Shown here: positions 1 through 6,909 of the stretch, in pieces
Layout of the letters: the number at the start of each line of letters is the position of its first letter
Numbering within the stretch: the first letter of the stretch is position 1
NCBI RefSeq assembly: GCF_005116655.2
Contig: NZ_CP050698.1
Span: forward strand, 6,652,501 to 6,716,500
Source of the DNA: Desulfosediminicola flagellatus
GTDB taxonomy: Bacteria; Desulfobacterota; Desulfobulbia; Desulfobulbales; Desulfocapsaceae
Length of the DNA stretch: 64,000 bases
Reading direction: 5' to 3'
The notes under the pieces: generated by a model
The model's input: only the letters and a program-made list of their open reading frames with translations
The model's database searches: none
Told to the model about the DNA's origin: nothing
Program-made: the position numbers and the translations under genes

Positions 1-429
1 TTGCAAGGCTGCAATAAACAGTGAATCCATTTCCATAAATATTCTCCATAGTAAATATTAACGGTGAGCACAAAAACACAAAATAGTTTGATAGTCAAGA
101 TGTTTGATGATCAAGGTAGTGTTTGGTGAAGGTAATGGAGAAAATCGATTCGAGATAGTTATCTTCGTAGTGGAATGGTGATTTGTGGTTTGTACATTCT
201 TTTATATATGAAAGCAGTAAATGTGATTTTATGGACAAAGGTCGTAAGCTAACAAACCTGAATTTAATAATAAAATATACAATTCCAATTTCAGACAAAA
301 TGGATGGTGTCATTATGTGTCATTTATTGTCAGTTACGGTTTTATATTAAGGGTGATATTGACAATAATGGAGTTGTCAGGTTACTGAAGACTGTTTTTG
401 AGATGGGTAAAAATGTAAAGGAAAACCTG
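1..429. other. Intergenic region upstream of the tungstate regulator
   Basis: AT-rich stretch with no convincing gene. It holds two 11-bp palindromes of the form TTGA-N3-TCAA at 88-98 and 104-114, and a perfect 6-bp inverted repeat TGACAA-N8-TTGTCA at 360-379. These are candidate operators. Short frames on both strands here lack a ribosome binding site and family-like sequence. Confidence 0.5.
360..379. promoter_or_regulatory. Inverted repeat, candidate operator of the tup regulator
   Basis: TGACAA at 360-365 and TTGTCA at 374-379 are perfect inverted complements separated by 8 bp, 50 bp upstream of the regulator start. Because regulator and tupA are nearly contiguous, a site here could control the whole tup operon. 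The operator role is inference from position and symmetry only. Confidence 0.35.
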
Positions 430-1368
430 ATGAACAGTGTTGCATCAAATAAATTTCTGACCACCCGTGAAGTGGCACAACTGCTTAAAGTTAATGAGAA
501 AATGATTTATTCTCTGGTTAACGATAAGGGGTTGCCTGCCACCAAGATTACTGGCAAATGGTTATTCCCGAGAAGGTTAGTGGAAGAATGGCTTGATGCC
601 CATATTTTGAATTACGGGAGTGAGAATTCCGGACTTTCTTCAGAAGACGGAATGCTGCTGATTGCCGGGAGTGATGACCCACTTTTCCAGAAGGTGATAA
701 ATCTTTTCCACTCAATGCGAAAAGACACAGTCGTGTTTTTCTCTAATCAGGGAAGTATGGGGGGGATTACCAGCCTTCGTCGCGGGTTGTGCCATATTGG
801 GGTCTGCCATCTTCTGCAGGATGACAATCAGGAATACAATTTTGATTTTGCGGAGCAGGAACTTGACAGAGCGCCGGTATTTGTAAATTTCAGCCAGCGG
901 GAACAGGGGATATTGTTACCGCCGGGAAATCCAAAAGGAATCACGTCAATTGCTGATTTGGCACGAGATGATATGACTATTGCCAATCGAAGCCTGGGGA
1001 CAGGAACCCGATTACTTTTTGATTATGAAGTTGCACGCTCAGATATCTCGATAAGTGAAATAAGCGGCTACCAAAACGAGGTCTCCAGGCACCTGGACGC
1101 AGGACTTGAAGTGCTCTCCGGCCGAGTGGATGCAGCGCCAGCAATTCGGGCTGTTGCCGGAATGCTCGGGCTGGATTTTCTCACACTGAGATGGGAGCGT
1201 TTTGATTTGCTGGTTAATCGTGAGCGTTTTTTTGAAAAAGGAATCCAGAATTTTATAAGTTTACTACATGAAAAGGAATTTCGTCAGCTGGCAGGTGAAC
1301 TTGAAGGATATGATGTCTCCCTGTGCGGAAAGATGATGTTCCCGGATAATTTTAATGATGAGGATTAA
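430..1368 (+). CDS. HTH/PBP-domain transcriptional regulator of tungstate (molybdate) uptake
   Basis: A one-component regulator of 312 residues. Residues about 9-57 form an excisionase/MerR-like helix-turn-helix (LTTREVAQLLKVNEKMIYSL followed by GKWLFPRRLVEEWL). Residues about 75-300 resemble a periplasmic-binding-protein fold used in the cytoplasm (PBP-like domain), which would bind the effector. This architecture is the one described for tungstate/molybdate regulators of sulfate reducers (TunR-type). The position directly before tupA supports that role. I chose the ATG at 430 because AAAGGA lies 8 bp upstream; in-frame ATGs at 304 and 403 lack such a site and would add residues outside the HTH domain. 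Its stop lies 4 bp before tupA. Effector identity is inferred from the neighbours. Confidence 0.8.
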   Translation: MNSVASNKFLTTREVAQLLKVNEKMIYSLVNDKGLPATKITGKWLFPRRLVEEWLDAHILNYGSENSGLSSEDGMLLIAGSDDPLFQKVINLFHSMRKDTVVFFSNQGSMGGITSLRRGLCHIGVCHLLQDDNQEYNFDFAEQELDRAPVFVNFSQREQGILLPPGNPKGITSIADLARDDMTIANRSLGTGTRLLFDYEVARSDISISEISGYQNEVSRHLDAGLEVLSGRVDAAPAIRAVAGMLGLDFLTLRWERFDLLVNRERFFEKGIQNFISLLHEKEFRQLAGELEGYDVSLCGKMMFPDNFNDED

Positions 1369-1372
1369 TACA

Positions 1373-2269
1373 ATGATGATTCGTATGTTTGCAGCTGCAA
1401 CAGTAGTGATTGCAAGCTGTGTTTTTGCCGCAACTGGTTTTTGTGCTGATAAAGTACTGAAAATGTCAACAACAACCAGTACCCAGTCTTCTGGTCTTCT
1501 GGATATTCTGGTGCCTGAGTTGGAAAAAGATACAGGTATCAAATTAAAAGTGATTGCTAAAGGCACCGGTGCTGCAATTCGAGACGGTCAGGACGGTAAT
1601 GTTGACGTTATCTTTGTTCATGCTAAAGGGCGTGAAATTGCATTCGTTGAAGATGGCTTCGGAACAGAGCGCTATCCGGTAATGCACAACGATTTCGTTC
1701 TTATTGGACCAGCAGCTGATAAGGCTGGTGTAAAAGAGGCGAAAAGTGCAGCAGAAGCACTGAAAAAAATTGCAGCAGCCAAAGCAGAATTTATCTCCCG
1801 TGGTGATGACAGTGGAACCCACACTAAAGAACAGAATCTTTGGAATACCTGCGGGGTGCCAATGGTTGATCAGACTCTGACCATCATGAAGAAAGGTAAG
1901 AAAGCTGATATCAGTATCAAGCGCCCTGAAAATTCAAAGGATTGGTATGCTTCAATTGGCCAGGGAATGGGTAAGACCATCACCTTCGCTGATGAGAAGC
2001 AGGCGTATACTATTTCTGACCGGGGAACTTTCATAAAGTATAAATATGGAAAAACCCCGGCGATTGAACTTGAAGTTCTTTCTGAAGGAGACGAATCTCT
2101 TGCAAATCCTTACGGCGTTATTCCGGTAAACCCGAACAAGCATGCTCATGTACAGTACGACATGGCTATGGAATTCGTGAACTGGATCACCGGTCCTAAA
2201 GGGCAAAAGCTTATTGGTGATTATCGTCTGGTTGGAAAACAACTTTTCTATCCAGATGTGATCAAGTAA
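1373..2269 (+). CDS. tupA: Tungstate ABC transporter substrate-binding protein TupA
   Basis: Periplasmic high-affinity oxyanion receptor that delivers tungstate to TupBC for tungsten cofactor synthesis. The 298-residue protein has a signal peptide (about residues 1-25, ending near FCA-DK). The TupA hallmark TTTSTQSSG sits at residues 33-41, followed by conserved DVIFVHAKG and SRGDDSGTH segments that form the oxyanion pocket. TupA belongs to a separate branch from ModA, and these motifs place it with TupA. The start at 1373 is preferred over 1355 because GAGGA lies about 9 bp upstream and the signal peptide then begins normally. A rho-independent hairpin follows immediately, so TupA is probably made in excess of the membrane components. 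Confidence 0.93.
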   Translation: MMIRMFAAATVVIASCVFAATGFCADKVLKMSTTTSTQSSGLLDILVPELEKDTGIKLKVIAKGTGAAIRDGQDGNVDVIFVHAKGREIAFVEDGFGTERYPVMHNDFVLIGPAADKAGVKEAKSAAEALKKIAAAKAEFISRGDDSGTHTKEQNLWNTCGVPMVDQTLTIMKKGKKADISIKRPENSKDWYASIGQGMGKTITFADEKQAYTISDRGTFIKYKYGKTPAIELEVLSEGDESLANPYGVIPVNPNKHAHVQYDMAMEFVNWITGPKGQKLIGDYRLVGKQLFYPDVIK

Positions 2270-2290
2270 AGTGTAGGCTTATATGGTGTC

Positions 2291-2328
2291 AAAAAGGAGA
2301 AGCCATTTGCCGGCTTCTCCTTTTTTTT
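2291..2328 (+). terminator. Intrinsic (partial) terminator between tupA and tupB
   Basis: The 9-bp arms 2296-2304 (GGAGAAGCC) and 2312-2320 (GGCTTCTCC) are perfect complements around a 7-nt loop and are followed by a run of eight T. A-T pairs extend the stem on both sides. Located 20 bp after the tupA stop inside an otherwise co-directional operon, it likely attenuates tupBC relative to tupA. Confidence 0.88.
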
Positions 2329-2435
2329 GTTTAATGTTAATTAGTTTTCTGATGAAAAAAAACTGTGTTATTACTGTTTTCCTGCAGAGAAAACGTGCAG
2401 AGACAGGAATACAATGAATTACTGAAGATGGTGTT

Positions 2436-3140
2436 ATGGGGTTACTTCTTGATAGTTTACAATCCGCCTTTCTGTTGCTCATATCTTTAGATGCTGAGTT
2501 GTTACTGATTGTCGGGACGTCTTTGAAGGTGAGCGGGCTTTCGACCATTTTTGCTTCGTTGTTCGGGATTCCAATTGGTTTTATCATTGCCCAGTCCCGT
2601 TTTTTCGGGAAACGATTTGTACTTACCTGCCTTAATACCCTCCTTGCACTTCCTACAGTTGTAATTGGTCTGGTTGTCTATTCGTTTATTTCAAGGCGTG
2701 GAATCCTGGGGCCGCTTGAATTGCTTTATACTCAGAAGGCGATTGTTATTGGCCAGGTTATTCTCATCGTGCCGCTTATAACGTCTCTTACTATCGCTGC
2801 AATAAGCCGGATTGATGACCGCTACAGAAAAACTGCGCTGACACTCGGGGCAACCAGGGTGCAGATGGCGCTGATTATAATCAGTGAAGCGCGATTTGGA
2901 ATCTTTGCAGCTGTTATTGCAGCTTTTGGGCGGGTGATAGCTGAGATCGGTATCTCTATGATGCTTGGTGGAAATGCCAGAGGGTTCACGCGTACGATGA
3001 CTACTGCTATGGCTCTTGAGTATGATAAAGGTGAGTTTGTCCTTGCAGTTGCATTGGGCTTGACGCTGATGGCAATTGCCTTCGGGGTGAACATGTTATT
3101 CCATTTCTTTCAGGGAAGGACCCATATTGATGCTGTATGA
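2436..3140 (+). CDS. tupB: Tungstate ABC transporter permease TupB
   Basis: Inner-membrane permease of 234 residues that forms the translocation path for tungstate. The sequence is strongly hydrophobic with about five or six membrane spans. It carries a binding-protein-dependent permease (EAA-like) loop around RKTALTLGATRVQMA. It is followed by conserved GRVIAEIGISMMLGGN, typical of TupB/WtpB permeases. The gene lies between tupA and tupC and overlaps tupC by 11 bp, so translation of permease and ATPase is coupled. The 166-bp gap to tupA contains the hairpin terminator. The ATG start at 2436 has only a weak GAAG upstream; no better start keeps the first membrane span. Confidence 0.9.
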   Translation: MGLLLDSLQSAFLLLISLDAELLLIVGTSLKVSGLSTIFASLFGIPIGFIIAQSRFFGKRFVLTCLNTLLALPTVVIGLVVYSFISRRGILGPLELLYTQKAIVIGQVILIVPLITSLTIAAISRIDDRYRKTALTLGATRVQMALIIISEARFGIFAAVIAAFGRVIAEIGISMMLGGNARGFTRTMTTAMALEYDKGEFVLAVALGLTLMAIAFGVNMLFHFFQGRTHIDAV

Positions 3141-4155
3141 GTTGAAAAATATAGTGCGGATTTTTAAAGGAAGAAAAGTCCTTGATATTCCTGCACTAGA
3201 TATTGAAAGAGGGCAGATATACACCCTTATAGGGCCCAATGGTGCAGGCAAAACGACACTTTTGAATATACTGGCATTCCTCGATGAACCGAGCAGCGGT
3301 GAACTCTATTTTGATTCTCAGCGGGTGGCCTTCGGTTCGAGTCAGATGTTGCCTTTTAGAAGACGTGTTGTGCTTCTTGATCAGTATCCGATACTCTTTA
3401 CAGGCCCAGTCTGGAAGAATGTTGAATATGGTCTCAAAGTTCGCGGGATTGAAGCTACGCGAAGACGTGAAAAAACTCTTGAGATGCTGGACCTTGTTGG
3501 TATGAGTAAATTTATAGATGCTGACGCGCATAAATTATCAGGTGGTGAAACGAAGCGGGTTGCATTGGCAAGAGCGCTGGCCATAGAACCTGAAGTTTTG
3601 CTTTGTGATGAACCCGGAGCAAATGTTGATAAGGAAAATCAGGAGATCATTCACTCAATTCTGAAAAAGAGCAATTCCCTGGCAGGAACATCTGTTATTT
3701 TTTCAACCCATTACCTCTCTCAGGGGCGACGGCTTGCTGACCAGACGTTAATGCTTGAGCATGGAAGACTTTCTGATGTGTTGAATGAAAATTTTGTCAA
3801 GGCCGAACTGGTTGAGAAACAGGGGGAGCTCGTTCAGTGCCGGATAGCGGGAAAGGTTGTACTGTCTGTTGATGCAGCTCAGGTGATTGGCGGCGATCGT
3901 GAATTCACACTGCGAATAGACCCTGAAAAAGTGCTACTTCTTATAGAAGATGATGGCCAAAAGGGACGAAACAGGATTCCGGGGACTGTCGTGCGTATTA
4001 ATCAGGATAAAGAACGGATTCGCATTGGTGTGGATGTTGGATTTAAACTTCAGTTTTTTATTTCAATGCAGAAGTATCTGCAGTCTTCACCCATAATTGG
4101 TCAAAAGGTTCACGTTGAGCTACCTTTAGATGCTATTAGCTGCAATCATGCTTGA
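3130..4155 (+). CDS. tupC: Tungstate ABC transporter ATP-binding protein TupC
   Basis: Cytoplasmic ATPase (341 residues) energising tungstate uptake through TupB. Visible are Walker A GPNGAGKTT near residue 36, the ABC signature LSGGETKRVALARAL and Walker B VLLCDEPGANVD with the switch His in STHY. The C-terminal 110 residues resemble a TOBE/MOP-type oxyanion-binding domain, often used for feedback inhibition by the transported anion. Start ATG 3130 is preferred over the TTG at 3127: AAGGA lies 9 bp upstream. The start overlaps the end of tupB. No clear terminator follows. Confidence 0.92.
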   Translation: MLYELKNIVRIFKGRKVLDIPALDIERGQIYTLIGPNGAGKTTLLNILAFLDEPSSGELYFDSQRVAFGSSQMLPFRRRVVLLDQYPILFTGPVWKNVEYGLKVRGIEATRRREKTLEMLDLVGMSKFIDADAHKLSGGETKRVALARALAIEPEVLLCDEPGANVDKENQEIIHSILKKSNSLAGTSVIFSTHYLSQGRRLADQTLMLEHGRLSDVLNENFVKAELVEKQGELVQCRIAGKVVLSVDAAQVIGGDREFTLRIDPEKVLLLIEDDGQKGRNRIPGTVVRINQDKERIRIGVDVGFKLQFFISMQKYLQSSPIIGQKVHVELPLDAISCNHA

Positions 4156-4217
4156 ATCGATGATGTTGTATCGTTGAGTGCAGTAAATGAAATGATTTGA
4201 AAGTGCCTGAAAATGTA

Positions 4218-4661
4218 CTAAAAAAACGAATGCATCTGTTTGACTTCATTGTGTGATTTCCCACGGCTTGGTGAGGTCTGTTCTAAGCCGTTAATCCACA
4301 GAAGTGCTTGTTCATGTGATCGGAACAAGCGTGCTGTTTTAAAGAGGTCGTCGTTAATGATGGCAAGCCACACCCTCATAACTCCATACTGTAAGTCAAG
4401 AGGAGCCACATAGGCTATCGATATCTGCTTTAGCCTGGACCGGTTCTCCTCAATATTCATGACCAGCCTTTCTAGTTCTTCATTTGTAATTCCGGATAGG
4501 TCGGCGTTAGTGAGGTTGGTAACGATCCGGTTGCAGTCCGTGCTGTCCCGGTCATTTAAAAACCGTTTAAAACAACTGCCGATATCTTCGATTCGTATAT
4601 CACCGGTATACGAAAAGTAGGCAATTCTCAGAGTCTTATCTATGCGGTAATTACACACCAT
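4218..4661 (-). CDS. Hypothetical SpoIIAA/STAS-like cytoplasmic protein
   Basis: A 147-residue soluble protein with no signal peptide or membrane span. The alternating pattern YRIDKTLRIAYFSYTGDIRIEDI, then DCNRIVTNLTNADLSGI and ARLFRSHEQALLWINGL, resembles small SpoIIAA-like/STAS-fold proteins, but this is a resemblance rather than a firm family call. It is transcribed convergently to tupC and has a strong ribosome binding site (GGAGGGA) before its ATG at 4661. No partner kinase or phosphatase is adjacent. The function is unknown; a regulatory or scaffolding role would fit the fold. Confidence 0.6.
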   Translation of the reverse strand: MVCNYRIDKTLRIAYFSYTGDIRIEDIGSCFKRFLNDRDSTDCNRIVTNLTNADLSGITNEELERLVMNIEENRSRLKQISIAYVAPLDLQYGVMRVWLAIINDDLFKTARLFRSHEQALLWINGLEQTSPSRGKSHNEVKQMHSFF

Positions 4662-5104
4662 ACACGTCCCTCCGTAGTACAGATTTTTATAGGGTAGTCT
4701 GCTGAAAAGGAGCCTGACAGGATCAGGAAGTGCTTAAAGCGGGAGTTTCAAATCTATGAGCGTAGTAAATAACAGGTAAAATACTATTACGCTATTGCAC
4801 GGCTGTGATGCACTGTCGTCTGCATGTAAGATAGAATGTTGTCCACGTCGATTGAGCTTTAATTTCCGCTTATGTTTCATAAGGAGAAGGCCTGGACATG
4901 ACGAACAACTATAATTGATATTGAACGAATATCAAAGCACGACCTATGTATATTTCAATTCCGGGGAAAAATATTATGTGAGTGACTGTTTTGATTGTAT
5001 ATAAGAAATGACAGAATCTCACTTAAATACCTTGAGGTCTCTGATGAAAAATGTTGCGGGGAATCTGCAGGCATGATTGTATCTCTGATTATGGAGAGAA
5101 TCTC
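4662..5104. other. Intergenic region between divergent genes
   Basis: A 443-bp non-coding stretch that must hold the promoters of the STAS-like gene (left) and of the sensory operon (right). It contains a perfect inverted repeat TTGATATT-N5-AATATCAA at 4915-4935. I see no RNA gene. Confidence 0.5.
4915..4935. promoter_or_regulatory. Inverted repeat, candidate operator of the sensory operon
   Basis: TTGATATT (4915-4922) and AATATCAA (4928-4935) are perfect 8-bp complements with a 5-bp spacer, 170 bp upstream of the haem-domain protein gene. The symmetry suits a dimeric transcription factor. No adjacent regulator gene has an obvious DNA-binding domain. Confidence 0.35.
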
Positions 5105-5995
5105 ATGACTAAATTTCACATGAAAGCGTTTATCTGTTTGATTTCAATTAATATGCTCGTTGTCTGTTTTGTTATGACTGCTGGCGCCGCAGCACTGAAG
5201 TCTGTCAGGACCTCCGAAGCTGTCGACATAGATGGTAAAGCAGATGAACCTGGCTGGGGAAAGGCTCCTGCTCTGATTGCACGTGATTCTGTCGCGGCAG
5301 TGGATCTGGAGGTACGATCAATGTATAGCGATAAATATATCTATATGTTGTTGCGTTTTAAAGACCCGGATGAAAATCGTTTACATAAAAGCTGGGTGTG
5401 GGATCCTTCTGCCGAGGTCTACAAGGTAGGCCATGATAGGGAGGATATCTGTGTAGTTAAATGGTTCATGGAGTTTGAACCTGGAGGTGTGAGCCTGTAT
5501 GCCGGTTATCCACAGGTTGCAGATATCTGGTACTGGAAAGCAGGGAGGACCGACAAAATTGGTTTTGCTGATGATAAAATACAGTATCTTGAGAGCATCA
5601 CACAAAAAAGGGCTACGACGATCGTCGGTGCAAACGGTACCTCATTATACCTGACTAGAAAAGGTGATGCAGGTGATGCAGCATATATAAGTAATCTGGT
5701 AGTGGATTATACAGGTGACAGTGTTCCTCGTTTTGACAATGTACCACCGACAGGAAGTCGAGCGGATGTCATGGCAAAAGGCGAATGGAGTAATGGGGTA
5801 TGGACTGTAGAGTTTAAGCGCGCTCTGGATACCGGGCATGAGGATGATCTGGCATTAAATCCCGGCACTATCTATACCTTTGGCGTTTCACGGCTGGAGA
5901 TTGCAGGGAGGTCAGAGGATAAGACTTCCAGTATGCCATTATACGGGGCTGGTGATATCATATCCGCTCATACGCTGGAGTTCGATCAACAATAA
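5105..5995 (+). CDS. Periplasmic ethylbenzene-dehydrogenase-related (haem-binding gamma-type) protein
   Basis: A 296-residue exported protein. After a signal peptide (about residues 1-30, ending in AGAAA) comes a domain starting AVDIDGKADEPGW and running to the end. This start is characteristic of the cytochrome c-552/DMSO-reductase-like haem b domain (ethylbenzene dehydrogenase gamma-subunit type). In the family this beta-sandwich carries a b haem in periplasmic molybdoenzymes; here no molybdopterin subunit is nearby. I chose ATG 5105 because GGAGAG precedes it; the ATG at 5051 would add a stretch ahead of the signal peptide. It lies 11 bp upstream of a PhnD-like binding protein and in one transcription unit with a hybrid kinase, so a sensory or redox-reporting role is plausible. 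Haem binding is a family inference. Confidence 0.75.
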   Translation: MTKFHMKAFICLISINMLVVCFVMTAGAAALKSVRTSEAVDIDGKADEPGWGKAPALIARDSVAAVDLEVRSMYSDKYIYMLLRFKDPDENRLHKSWVWDPSAEVYKVGHDREDICVVKWFMEFEPGGVSLYAGYPQVADIWYWKAGRTDKIGFADDKIQYLESITQKRATTIVGANGTSLYLTRKGDAGDAAYISNLVVDYTGDSVPRFDNVPPTGSRADVMAKGEWSNGVWTVEFKRALDTGHEDDLALNPGTIYTFGVSRLEIAGRSEDKTSSMPLYGAGDIISAHTLEFDQQ

Positions 5996-6006
5996 AAAGG
6001 TAAGCC

Positions 6007-6909
6007 ATGTTTCATATCAAGTGTTTTCTTGGGCTTGTTGTCGTGGTTGTACTCATGTATACGCCGTTATCGGCTCAGATCACATATGCTGCTGAGTGGC
6101 AAAGGGACGTCCTTACCATTGCGTTGGTTCCCGAAAAGAACGAGACAGATCAGTTGCGTAGGTATCGCAGCATAGCAAGTCATCTTTCGACTGAACTTGA
6201 TATTCGTGTTCGATTACGTCTTGTTGACTATGATAAATTGACTGAAACAATTAACGATCAAAATGCTGATGCAGCATTTTTCGGAAGCCTGGGTTACGTG
6301 ATGGCCCACAGGTCATCCGGGGTTATACCTTTGGTGCGTCCTGTCTGGGAAAATGGTTCATCCACCTATTCAGGCTATCTGTTTGTACGAAAAGACAGCG
6401 ATATAGGGTCAGTTTCGGACATGAGAAATAGAAAGCTGGTTCTGGTCAGCAAGAACACTACGGCAGGATATGTGTTCCCTAAAAAGTATTTTGCCGATCG
6501 GGGTGTGATTGATCTGGAATCGCACTTCGCTAAAGTGGTGTTTGCCGGGCAGCATGAAAGTGCAGCCTGGGCAGTGTATAGTGGGGAGGCAGACGTGGGG
6601 GCGGCAAAAAATCATATATATAACAGTCTGCTAGGTAGTCATCCCGGTTTTGCCGAGCAGATGCTTATCCTTGCCGAATCCGCACCTGTTCCCTCTAACG
6701 GCCTTGCTGTGGGAGCTCATCTTGAACAGCCACTGAGAGATGCGATTAAGACCACACTGCTCAATATGCACACAACCGAAGCGGGCAGGAAAAAACTCAA
6801 GCTTATTGGTATTCAGCGTTTTATTCTGACAACTGATGCAGATTATAAGCCATGCTATGACATGCTTGAAAAAGAAGAACGTGTTAGTCAACACAGATCA
6901 ATTGAATGA
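6007..6909 (+). CDS. PhnD-family periplasmic substrate-binding protein
   Basis: A 300-residue protein with a cleavable signal peptide (about residues 1-27) and the phosphate/phosphonate-binding (PhnD/PtxB-like) fold. The start LTIALVPEKNETDQLRRYRS, the DAAFFGSLGYVMA segment near residue 95 and AAWAVYSGEADVGAAKN near 185 fit this family. No ABC permease or ATPase is adjacent. Instead the gene overlaps the following histidine kinase by 4 bp (ATGA). Such orphan PhnD-like proteins are known to act as ligand-binding partners of sensor kinases, so I infer a sensing rather than transport role. The ligand cannot be read from sequence. Confidence 0.8.
   Translation: MFHIKCFLGLVVVVVLMYTPLSAQITYAAEWQRDVLTIALVPEKNETDQLRRYRSIASHLSTELDIRVRLRLVDYDKLTETINDQNADAAFFGSLGYVMAHRSSGVIPLVRPVWENGSSTYSGYLFVRKDSDIGSVSDMRNRKLVLVSKNTTAGYVFPKKYFADRGVIDLESHFAKVVFAGQHESAAWAVYSGEADVGAAKNHIYNSLLGSHPGFAEQMLILAESAPVPSNGLAVGAHLEQPLRDAIKTTLLNMHTTEAGRKKLKLIGIQRFILTTDADYKPCYDMLEKEERVSQHRSIE

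Noticed and set aside
95..313. 72-codon leftward frame before the tup regulator
   Set aside because: No ribosome site, low-complexity AT-rich composition and no family-like sequence; it covers the likely control region.
5051..5104. Longer N-terminus for the haem-domain protein
   Set aside because: The extension precedes the signal peptide, lacks a good ribosome site, and the ATG at 5105 has GGAGAG.
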